DNA from: Hymenobacter sp. DG25B
GTDB taxonomy: Bacteria; Bacteroidota; Bacteroidia; Cytophagales; Hymenobacteraceae
NCBI RefSeq assembly: GCF_000801315.1
Contig: NZ_CP010054.1
Coordinates: 868,001 to 932,000 of the forward strand
Length of the DNA stretch: 64,000 nt
Reading direction: 5' to 3'
This document shows, in pieces, positions 53,698 through 60,469 of the stretch (position 1 is its first letter; each line of letters begins with the position of its first letter). Made by a program: the position numbers and the translations under genes. The notes under the pieces are model-generated. The model saw only the letters and a program-made list of their open reading frames with translations, had not been told where the DNA came from and ran no database searches.

Positions 53698-55416
53698 ATG
53701 GATACAGTACCACCCACCACTCGCCGCCCGCAGTTGAGGTATGTCCTTGTCCTGATGGTGAGTTTGCTGTTGCCGGCCTCGGCGGCCCTGGCTCAGAATG
53801 TAACGATAACCTCGAGCGAGGATATCGGCGGCGATTACACCAACCTGACCATTGCCCGGGGCGGGATTGCCACGATGCGGGCCAATGTAACTGTAACCGA
53901 AACGTTGCGCGTGGAGGACGGCGGCACCCTGATTACCGATGAATGGCTGGTAGGAGGAGGCGCTTTTGAGTTGCAGGCGGGTGGCACGCTGCACATCGGG
54001 GACGCATTCGGCATCATGGCAGCGGGCAGCACCTCACCTAATGGCGGGAGTATCTATTCTGAGAGCCGCTCGTACAGTCCCGACGCCAATTACGTTTACG
54101 ATGCAGTGATACGCTTCCAAGACGCGCCTGTGGTGCAGTATACCGGCTCGGGGCTGCCTGCGCGGGTTCGTAGTCTGATAGCAAACGTGGTGAACTTGCA
54201 GGGCACGCCGGGCAACAACATTCTGGCGCTGGAAAGCGACGTGAGCGTTGCCGAAGTGCTGGGCACCTACAACAGTACCATCATCGACCCGGATTTTCTG
54301 CTGGGACCGGGGCCAGCCCGTACGATTACACTGCTTTCGGACCCCGTGCGCGGAACCGCCCTGATAATGGATCGGACAGCTAACGGGGTGCCACCGGGGC
54401 CGGTCATCACCCGGCCCATCGTCATCCAGCGCAGTATCGACCCGAGTCTGAACGCGGGACTTGGCTACCGCCACCTCGCCGCCCCGGTGCAGGGTGCTTC
54501 CGTCGGTATGCTGGCTACGGCCGGTTTTACACCTGTAGTCAACCCCGCTTACAATGGGGCCGCCGCGCCGGGCAGCGTCTTGCCTTTTCCCACGGTGTTC
54601 GGCTACGACCAAGCCCGGCTGGCCAGCAGCCCGGCCGTGGGCCTGAGTCCGTTCGATAAGGGCTGGGTTTCGCCGGCCTCCCTCAGCGACCCGCTGGCAG
54701 TGGGCCGGGGCTATAACGTGAATCTGCCCGCCAGTAGCATCATTAATTTCCAGGGCGTGCCGAACCAGAGTGACGTAACACTGACGCTGAACCGCGGGTC
54801 TGAAGCCGATGCAGGCTGGCAGCTGCTGGGCAACCCGTTTCCTGCGCCGCTGGACTGGCGCCAAGTACCCGTGCCCGCCGGCCTTGATGCGGCGCTTTAC
54901 GTGTACCAGAGTATTGGGCAGTATGGCGGCCGGTACCACAGCTACGTCAACGGCATTGGCAACCCCGTGCTGCCACTGGGTCAGGGCTTTTTTGTGCGCG
55001 TGAGCCAGCCCAACTCGGTAGTGAGCCTGACTTTGCCCAATGCGGCGCGCGTTACCACGTTCCGGCAAGAGCCTTGGGAGCAGCCGGACGCTGAAACCCG
55101 GCCCTTACTGCAGCTGACTCTCGCCCGCGCCGGCTCGTCCCTGACCGATGAGACCTACGTGTACTTCGAGGCAGGAGCCACCTCTGACTTTGACGCACGC
55201 TTTGATGCGCTGAAAATGCAACACAGCCCCGACACGGTGCTTACACTCTGGACCCTGGCGGCGGGCACCGAGCAGGCTATCAATGGCCTCTCTCAACTGA
55301 CCGGCTCCGCAGTTGTGCCGCTGGGCATGGCCCTTCCGCAGGCGGGCACCTACACGCTGGAAGCTGCTCAACTATTGAACCTAAGCACGGCCACCGTGAC
55401 CTGCACGATGCCCTGA
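53698..55416 (+). CDS. Secreted protein, N-terminal part of a frameshifted T9SS cargo
   Basis: 572 residues from ATG at 53698 (MDTVPPTTRRPQLRYVLVLM, signal peptide to AALAQ). The mature part is beta-rich with Gly/Thr/Val (GIATMRANVTVTETLRVEDGG), typical of Bacteroidota surface proteins, and contains blocks such as GWQLLGNPFPAPLDW and GIGNPVLPLGQGFFVRV seen before T9SS sorting domains. It ends abruptly after TCTMP, where the next frame continues with LHDALTGQDV. One base is missing relative to an intact gene near 55401. Function unknown. Confidence 0.75.
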   Translation: MDTVPPTTRRPQLRYVLVLMVSLLLPASAALAQNVTITSSEDIGGDYTNLTIARGGIATMRANVTVTETLRVEDGGTLITDEWLVGGGAFELQAGGTLHIGDAFGIMAAGSTSPNGGSIYSESRSYSPDANYVYDAVIRFQDAPVVQYTGSGLPARVRSLIANVVNLQGTPGNNILALESDVSVAEVLGTYNSTIIDPDFLLGPGPARTITLLSDPVRGTALIMDRTANGVPPGPVITRPIVIQRSIDPSLNAGLGYRHLAAPVQGASVGMLATAGFTPVVNPAYNGAAAPGSVLPFPTVFGYDQARLASSPAVGLSPFDKGWVSPASLSDPLAVGRGYNVNLPASSIINFQGVPNQSDVTLTLNRGSEADAGWQLLGNPFPAPLDWRQVPVPAGLDAALYVYQSIGQYGGRYHSYVNGIGNPVLPLGQGFFVRVSQPNSVVSLTLPNAARVTTFRQEPWEQPDAETRPLLQLTLARAGSSLTDETYVYFEAGATSDFDARFDALKMQHSPDTVLTLWTLAAGTEQAINGLSQLTGSAVVPLGMALPQAGTYTLEAAQLLNLSTATVTCTMP

Positions 55417-55802
55417 CCGGGCAGGATGTCAATCTGAGCCAGCAACCGCGCTATAATTTCGTGGTAGGGGCGGCCGGGCCACTGAATGGTCGGTTTGAGT
55501 TGCGCTTTGAGCCAATAAGCACTAGCGCCAGCGCGGCTGCTCTGAGTGCCGCCAGCGTGCAACTCTATCCTAACCCAGCCCATCAGCGCTTCAGTCTGCT
55601 ACTGCCAGCCGTGCCCGGTGCCAAGCAGGTGCAGGCCACGTTGCTCAATATGCTAGGGCAGGCAGTATGCCGGAAAACGGCACTCCTGCCTGCCGCCGGT
55701 ACTCATTTTGATTTCGATGTGCGGGACCTGCGGGCTGGTGTGTACGTGCTGCGTCTGCAGGCCGGAGCCGAAGTGTTGGTTAAGCGCGTAGTGGTGGAAT
55801 AG
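55401..55802 (+). CDS. C-terminal T9SS sorting domain, out of frame with its parent
   Basis: Read in the -1 frame relative to the upstream part. LHDALTGQDVNLSQQPRYNF continues the parent protein, then VQLYPNPAHQRFSLLLP, VQATLLNMLGQAV, FDFDVRDLRAGVYVLRLQAG and the final VKRVVVE form a complete type A Por-secretion C-terminal domain. With no start of its own it is the tail of the frameshifted gene. By family this domain is the address for secretion through the T9SS, for which GldB and GldD-type proteins are needed. Confidence 0.75.
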   Translation: MHDALTGQDVNLSQQPRYNFVVGAAGPLNGRFELRFEPISTSASAAALSAASVQLYPNPAHQRFSLLLPAVPGAKQVQATLLNMLGQAVCRKTALLPAAGTHFDFDVRDLRAGVYVLRLQAGAEVLVKRVVVE

Positions 55803-55957
55803 TGCATGGCCATACCCGGAGTTTTCCGATAGCCTACTTGTCTGCCAACCAGGATTTACATTACCAGAAGTGCGGTATTCGTAAGTTAGCGGGTAGTAAT
55901 CAACGCTGACCAAACCGGTTTCGTAAGTCACTCATTTATCTGCTATTCGCGGCCCAT

Positions 55958-56758
55958 ATGGAAATCACCCCGCATCCTCATTTCTCCGCCACCTACGCCG
56001 AAAGCCGCGTGTGGCGCGGGCTGGCGGCCGTAGCCATTGTACTCAATATTGCACTCAACTATGTGTCTCAGCAATACCCGTTTAATGGGCAAACCAATGC
56101 GGTGGTTTCGGGTAAGTACCCCACGCTGCTCACGCCGGCGGGCTATGCGTTCAGTATTTGGGGGCTGATATTTCTGAGCTTGCTGGCGTACGCGGTGTGG
56201 CAGCTGCTGCCTGCCCAGCGGCACAACCCTTTGCCCAGCGCGGTGGCCCGGCCGCTGGTGGTAGCCAACCTGGCTACCGGCGCCTGGCTGGTGGTGTTTG
56301 CCTATGAGTTAATGCCCCTGAGTGCGGCCGTAATGCTTATTATTCTGGGTAGTTTGATTGTGGCCTACGGGCGGGCGCGGCGGCTGGTGCTGGAGGACCA
56401 AAGCCCCGCCATAGGCAGCGTGCCGGTGGCGCTGTATCTGGGCTGGATTTCGGTGGCTACGGTCATCAACCTAACTATTGCGCTGCGCGACCTGGGCTGG
56501 CAGCCGGAGCTGAATGTGTCGCTGCTGCTGGCTTTGGTGCTGATTGCCATAGTTACAGCCCTGGGTATTCTGGTAGGCAGCGCTTTCCGGGACGTAGTGA
56601 TTCCGCTGGTGGTGGCCTGGGCGCTGGTGGCTATCTGGCTGGCACGGCGCCCGCAGTATCCGGAGCTGGCCTGGGCTGCGCTGGCCGGCGCGGTGCTGGC
56701 GGGGGTAGTAGGCGTGGCGCTGGCCCTGCGCCGGCGGCGCGTAGTAGCCGGAGTCTGA
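55958..56758 (+). CDS. TspO/MBR-like tryptophan-rich membrane protein
   Basis: 266 residues with about eight hydrophobic helices. YPTLLTPAGYAFSIWGLIFLSL is the hallmark of the TspO-related tryptophan-rich sensory group, though the protein is longer than classical TspO (about 160 residues). TspO proteins bind porphyrins or cholesterol and modulate stress responses; the ligand here is unknown. The stop is 51 bp before tpiA, which has its own -7 box. Confidence 0.8.
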   Translation: MEITPHPHFSATYAESRVWRGLAAVAIVLNIALNYVSQQYPFNGQTNAVVSGKYPTLLTPAGYAFSIWGLIFLSLLAYAVWQLLPAQRHNPLPSAVARPLVVANLATGAWLVVFAYELMPLSAAVMLIILGSLIVAYGRARRLVLEDQSPAIGSVPVALYLGWISVATVINLTIALRDLGWQPELNVSLLLALVLIAIVTALGILVGSAFRDVVIPLVVAWALVAIWLARRPQYPELAWAALAGAVLAGVVGVALALRRRRVVAGV

Positions 56759-56768
56759 ATTGTCTGCT

Positions 56769-56776
56769 TACTTTTG
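56769..56776 (+). promoter_or_regulatory. Putative -7 box of tpiA
   Basis: TACTTTTG, exact consensus, 33 bp before the ATG at 56810. It overlaps the earlier in-frame start and thus rejects it. Confidence 0.5.
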
Positions 56777-56809
56777 ACGCATTCTTTCCTCCATCACTAC
56801 ATCTCCGCT

Positions 56810-57574
56810 ATGCGTAAGAACATCGTTGCCGGCAACTGGAAAATGAACATGACGCTCCAGGATGGCCTGGCGCTGGTTTCCGAAATCACCAACATGGTAC
56901 AGGACGAGGTAACCGGCTCCGATGTGCAGGTGGTTATCTGCCCACCGTTTCCGTTTCTGTCGGCCATTGGCAAGCAGCTGCCCGCTGGCAGCCAGTTCCA
57001 CCTGGGCGCACAGAACTGCCACCAGAAGGAAAGCGGTGCTTTCACGGGCGAGGTGTCGGCCAAAATGCTGCAATCAGTAGGAACAGAGTATGTGATTCTG
57101 GGCCATTCTGAGCGCCGCCAGTATTTCCGTGAGGATGATGAGTTGCTGAGCCAGAAGCTGAAAGCGGCCCTGGCTGCCGGTCTGAAGCCTATTTTCTGCG
57201 TGGGCGAGAGCCTGGAAACCCGCGAAGCCGACGACACTTTCAAATACATTGAGAAGCAGCTGAAAGACGGCCTGTTCCACCTCTCCAATGAGGAGTTTGA
57301 GCAGGTAGTAGTTGCTTACGAGCCCATCTGGGCCATTGGCACCGGCAAAACGGCCACCAGCGCCCAGGCGCAGGAAGTGCATGCCTTCATCCGCGAGCAG
57401 ATTGCCCGCGCTTATGATGCCGAAGCGGCCCTGAACACAACCATTCTGTACGGCGGCTCGGCCAACGCCCAGAACGCCCGTGAGCTGTTCAGCCAGCCCG
57501 ATGTAGATGGCGGCCTCATCGGTGGCGCCTCCCTCAAGTCCCGCGACTTCACGGAAATCATCAAGTCGTTTTAG
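56810..57574 (+). CDS. tpiA: Triosephosphate isomerase
   Basis: 254 residues from the ATG at 56810 (MRKNIVAGNWKMN); the longer in-frame start at 56774 overlaps the promoter box. TIM barrel with catalytic Lys in GNWKMN, His in ILGHSERRQYF, Glu in VAYEPIWAIGTGK, phosphate loop GGSAN and GGLIGGASL near the end. Interconverts dihydroxyacetone phosphate and glyceraldehyde 3-phosphate. A perfect hairpin repeat starts 1 bp after the stop and may define the 3' end. Confidence 0.97.
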   Translation: MRKNIVAGNWKMNMTLQDGLALVSEITNMVQDEVTGSDVQVVICPPFPFLSAIGKQLPAGSQFHLGAQNCHQKESGAFTGEVSAKMLQSVGTEYVILGHSERRQYFREDDELLSQKLKAALAAGLKPIFCVGESLETREADDTFKYIEKQLKDGLFHLSNEEFEQVVVAYEPIWAIGTGKTATSAQAQEVHAFIREQIARAYDAEAALNTTILYGGSANAQNARELFSQPDVDGGLIGGASLKSRDFTEIIKSF

Positions 57575-57575
57575 A

Positions 57576-57653
57576 TGTCATTCTGAGCAAAGCGAGGAAT
57601 CTGAGTTAATCTGTTAGTGAGCACCCAGATTCCTCGCTTTGCTCGGAATGACA
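57576..57653. repeat. Palindromic intergenic repeat, family 1, copy E
   Basis: 78 bp: arms TGTCATTCTGAGCAAAGCGA-GGAATCTG and complement with one mismatch over 28 bp, centre about 22 nt. Same family (core TGAGC...GAAGC/GAGGA) as at 9394 but without the TACCACAC centre. Confidence 0.85.
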
Positions 57654-57685
57654 AATCACGGCCGGATTCTTGTTTACTCACCGCC

Positions 57686-58069
57686 ATGCTCCATACCCTG
57701 CTGCTTTCCGGTTTCCTGGCGCTGAATCCGTTTCAGCCGGCTCCGGCCATACCGTTTGTGGAGGCCGGGCCGGTAGGCTCCGTTGATGCCTGCCGAATTT
57801 ATGGCAGCATCTTTCTGGAAACCGACCCCCGCCGACGGGCCCGGTGCTTTGCTACGGTGTATCGGGAGCCGGAGGAAGCCTTTGCCGATGTGTTGGTGTA
57901 CCAGGAAGACAACAAGCTTTTTGCCGATAAAGCCGGCTTCTGGTACTTCACCAGGGCCCGCGACTTTGCCGATTATGTGCTATTCGTGACGGATAAGCGC
58001 GCTTTAGCCGATTTCAGCATTCAGTATACCAAGGTGCGCAGCTACGCTGGTTGCCGTTCCCAGCGGTAA
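57686..58069 (+). CDS. Small secreted protein, DUF6150-like
   Basis: 127 residues from the ATG at 57686; an in-frame start at 57617 lies in the repeat. Signal peptide-like start (LHTLLLSGFLALNPF). The core consists of DACRIYGSIFLET, CFATVYREPEEAFADVLVYQEDNKLFADKAGFWYFT and DYVLFVTDKRALADFSIQYTKVRSYAGC, a beta repeat pattern that I associate with DUF6150 of Cytophagales. Two Cys (near 34 and 123) may form a disulfide. Function unknown. Confidence 0.7.
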   Translation: MLHTLLLSGFLALNPFQPAPAIPFVEAGPVGSVDACRIYGSIFLETDPRRRARCFATVYREPEEAFADVLVYQEDNKLFADKAGFWYFTRARDFADYVLFVTDKRALADFSIQYTKVRSYAGCRSQR

Positions 58070-58090
58070 TCCGCTTTAGCTCTTGATACT

Positions 58091-58128
58091 AAAAAAGCCC
58101 TTCCGCATCATGCAGAAGGGCTTTTTTT
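58091..58128. terminator. Bidirectional terminator between the small secreted protein and the OmpA gene
   Basis: AAAAAAGCCCTTC / GAAGGGCTTTTTT stem, 11-nt loop, between convergent genes. Confidence 0.88.
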
Positions 58129-58147
58129 AGGCTGTTACTCTGTCTTT

Positions 58148-58528
58148 CTAAAGCTTTACCAGCTTTACCAGCTCTACCAGCTCTACCAGCTCTACCAGCT
58201 CTACCCGCCGGTTCCTGGCTTTGCCCTGCTCCGTGCTGTTATCAGCAATGGGCCGATCGGGGCCGAAGCCGGCGGCTTGCAGGCGCGGGCTGGCAATGGC
58301 GTGCTGCGTGAGGTTGGCTACCACGGCCTGGGCTCGGGCCGTGGAAAGCTTGCGGTTGTGCTCGGCGCTGCCGGTGTTATCGGTGTGGCCCTGCACAGCC
58401 AGGCGCAGCGCTGGGTTTTGCTGCAGCAGCTTCACCACCTCCGCCACTGTGGCCTCCGACTCGGGGCGGATGCTGGCCTGGTCGGTATCGAAGTTGATGT
58501 AGAGCGTGGCTTTGCCGTCAGTTTCTAG
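58148..58528 (-). CDS. OmpA-like C-terminal domain, out of frame with its lipoprotein
   Basis: 126 codons read directly after the A9 run in the frame entered by adding one A. LETDGKATLYINFDTDQASI, ESEATVAEVVKLLQQNP, VQGHTDNTGSAEHNRKLSTARA and GFGPDRPIADN are a textbook OmpA/Pal peptidoglycan-binding domain (HTDNTG, NRxLSxxRA). Its end, where OmpA domains usually read NRRVEIV, is replaced by six tandem VEL/VKL units. It belongs to the lipoprotein at 58525-59238. Anchors the outer membrane to peptidoglycan by family. Confidence 0.75.
   Translation of the reverse strand, partial: LETDGKATLYINFDTDQASIRPESEATVAEVVKLLQQNPALRLAVQGHTDNTGSAEHNRKLSTARAQAVVANLTQHAIASPRLQAAGFGPDRPIADNSTEQGKARNRRVELVELVELVELVKLVKL
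58152..58205. repeat. Six tandem copies of a 9-bp unit
   Basis: Two AGCTTTACC then four AGCTCTACC, exact head-to-tail. On the coding strand they encode (VEL)4(VKL)2 at the very end of the OmpA domain. Confidence 0.95.
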
Positions 58529-59238
58529 TTTTTTTTTAACTCCGTGGCACCCACTACGGATGCCTGCTGGGGCATGGCGGCTTTCTCCACTATGTCCAGG
58601 TTGTACTTCTCGTCATCGGGCTGCACCTGTATCCAAACCTCTTTGTCTTTCTGCCGAATGACATAGGTATCGGTGGGCCGGTAGGTGCTGACGGAGCCGT
58701 TATGCTTGTCATATTCCTGCTCGCCCAGCTTCTTGATGGCTTCCTCGTTAATAATGCCGGAATGCACTTTTACGCCGCCCAGGCTCTTAATCAGGTTCTC
58801 GTAGTTGCGCTGCATCATTAGTTCCGAGGCGGGCTTGTTGGAGTCGACGGGGCGGAACGTGCGGGACACCATTTTGCCTTCCACCGCAATAATATTCTTG
58901 CCATCGAAGAAGTAAGCCCGGTCAAAATCGAAGCCCACACTGTCGCTGCTGTACTTGGTCTGGTAGCCTTTCAGGGCGCTCAAATAGGGGAAAGTACCCA
59001 GGTTGGCGTCCGTAACCGGAACAGTATTGATATCGAAAGTAGCTGCCGGCGTGGTGGCGGGGGCTTCACTGGCTAATACAGCGGCCGGCTCAGCCGACGC
59101 GGGGGCAGGAGCAGTGGTTTCGGTGGTTTCAACGGTGGCTGTGGCTGATTCTCCGGCGGCCTTGTCTTTGGAGCCGCAGGAGGAGAGTACACCCGCCAAC
59201 AAAAGGGCGGAAGCTACGAGAGGAGAAGTTTGTTTCAT
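58525..59238 (-). CDS. OmpA-family lipoprotein, N-terminal part, frameshift in A9
   Basis: 237 residues. The signal peptide ends in the lipobox VLSSC (Cys21), followed by an Ala/Thr/Glu-rich linker to about 68 and a conserved domain (FPYLSALKGYQTKYSSDSVGFDFDRAYFF, YENLIKSLGGVKVHSGIINEEAI). It ends GATELKKN-stop at a run of nine A; one extra A would give ELKKKLETDGKAT and join the OmpA-like domain at 58148-58528 in one 363-residue protein. The break is thus a frameshift at a slippery run, either real slippage, a mutation or a sequencing error. Confidence 0.8.
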   Translation of the reverse strand: MKQTSPLVASALLLAGVLSSCGSKDKAAGESATATVETTETTAPAPASAEPAAVLASEAPATTPAATFDINTVPVTDANLGTFPYLSALKGYQTKYSSDSVGFDFDRAYFFDGKNIIAVEGKMVSRTFRPVDSNKPASELMMQRNYENLIKSLGGVKVHSGIINEEAIKKLGEQEYDKHNGSVSTYRPTDTYVIRQKDKEVWIQVQPDDEKYNLDIVEKAAMPQQASVVGATELKKN

Positions 59239-59414
59239 GAAAAGCAGAAGGGCTAAGCGTGTATAGATCGAACAAATAAAATGAATATTTATATAAGAAT
59301 ACTTAAATACAACATGTCCATTTGCAGGCAGGAGGTTTTCCGCCCAAGTTTTCCTGCGACCTTTGCAGCGCGGCCCACCCGGCCGCCTTCCTTGGATTTA
59401 CTTACTCAGAGCTG

Positions 59415-60245
59415 ATGGATTTTATAGAACTGCGCGTGAAGGCGCCCCGCGAGCTGGCCGATATCTTAGTAGCCGAGCTGGCCGAAGTAGGGTTTGATAC
59501 CTTCGAAGACAACGACGAAGGCTTCTGCGCCTACACCACCGAGGACGTATTTAACCCCGACAATGTAGCGGAAATTGTGAGCCGCTACGAAGGCATTGGG
59601 GAGGTAGAGCACAGCCACCGCATCATCACTCGCCAGAACTGGAACGCCGAGTGGGAGAAGAACTTCCAGCCGCTGGTTATTGCCGAGAAAGTATCGGTGC
59701 GGGCGCCGTTCCACGAGGCCCGACCGGATCTGGAATACGAAATCGTGATTATGCCGCGCATGTCCTTCGGCACCGGCCACCACGATACCACCGCGCTGAT
59801 GATTGAAAATCAGCTCACTATCGACCACCAGCATAAGCGTGTGCTGGACATGGGCTGCGGCACCGGCATTCTGGCCGTTATGGCCGTGCACCTGGGCGCC
59901 GACTACGTGCTGGCCGTGGACGTAGAGCCCTGGACCGCCGAAAATGCCGCCGACAACGCCGCCGAAAACAATGTGCAGGACAAAGTGGAAGCCCGCCTCG
60001 GCGACATCACCGCCCTGGAAGGCGAAGCTCCTTTCGATATTATTCTGGCCAACATCAACCGCAACGTACTGCTGGAAGATATGGGCGCCTATGGTCAGTA
60101 TCTGAAGCCGGGCGGACCTATTCTGTTCTCCGGTTTCTATGAGGAAGATCTGCCCCTGATTCGGGCCGCCGCGGAAAAGGCTGGCTTCCGGTATGAATCT
60201 ATGCGCACGCGCAACCATTGGGTATCGGCTATTTTCCGGAAATAA
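59415..60245 (+). CDS. prmA: Ribosomal protein L11 methyltransferase
   Basis: 276 residues from the ATG at 59415 (MDFIELRVKAP); the frame extends 31 codons upstream without conservation. N-terminal substrate-recognition domain, then the SAM-dependent methyltransferase core: PRMSFGTGHHDTT near 119-131, VLDMGCGTGILAVMAVHLGA (SAM motif I) and the NIL-type motif DIILANINRNVLLED. Trimethylates ribosomal protein L11 by family. Single gene; a long-loop hairpin after it (CGAGGGAA / TTCCCTCG) may be a weak terminator. Confidence 0.95.
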   Translation: MDFIELRVKAPRELADILVAELAEVGFDTFEDNDEGFCAYTTEDVFNPDNVAEIVSRYEGIGEVEHSHRIITRQNWNAEWEKNFQPLVIAEKVSVRAPFHEARPDLEYEIVIMPRMSFGTGHHDTTALMIENQLTIDHQHKRVLDMGCGTGILAVMAVHLGADYVLAVDVEPWTAENAADNAAENNVQDKVEARLGDITALEGEAPFDIILANINRNVLLEDMGAYGQYLKPGGPILFSGFYEEDLPLIRAAAEKAGFRYESMRTRNHWVSAIFRK

Positions 60246-60246
60246 G

Positions 60247-60301
60247 CGAGGGAATCAGGTAATGGGCGAGGGGAGGAGCAATAGCTCTTTCCCTCGTTTT
60301 G
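60247..60301 (+). terminator. Possible terminator after prmA
   Basis: CGAGGGAA / TTCCCTCG with a 34-nt loop and TTTTG; the loop is long, so weak. Confidence 0.4.
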
Positions 60302-60469
60302 TTTGAACCCCTTGGGCACTTGCGCCCGGGTTTTTAGCGTTGGTTTGGATAATAGCCAGCCGAATATTTCATCCACCGGGAATTGTGGGCGTTGGCGGCC
60401 GTTTCAAAAAGAATGCGCCGATTTTTGATGAAATTGTAGGCGAATAAGTATGTTCTGACGGTATTGAGT

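Noticed and set aside
58152..58205. CRISPR-like array
   Set aside because: The repeats are contiguous 9-bp units without spacers and lie inside a coding frame.
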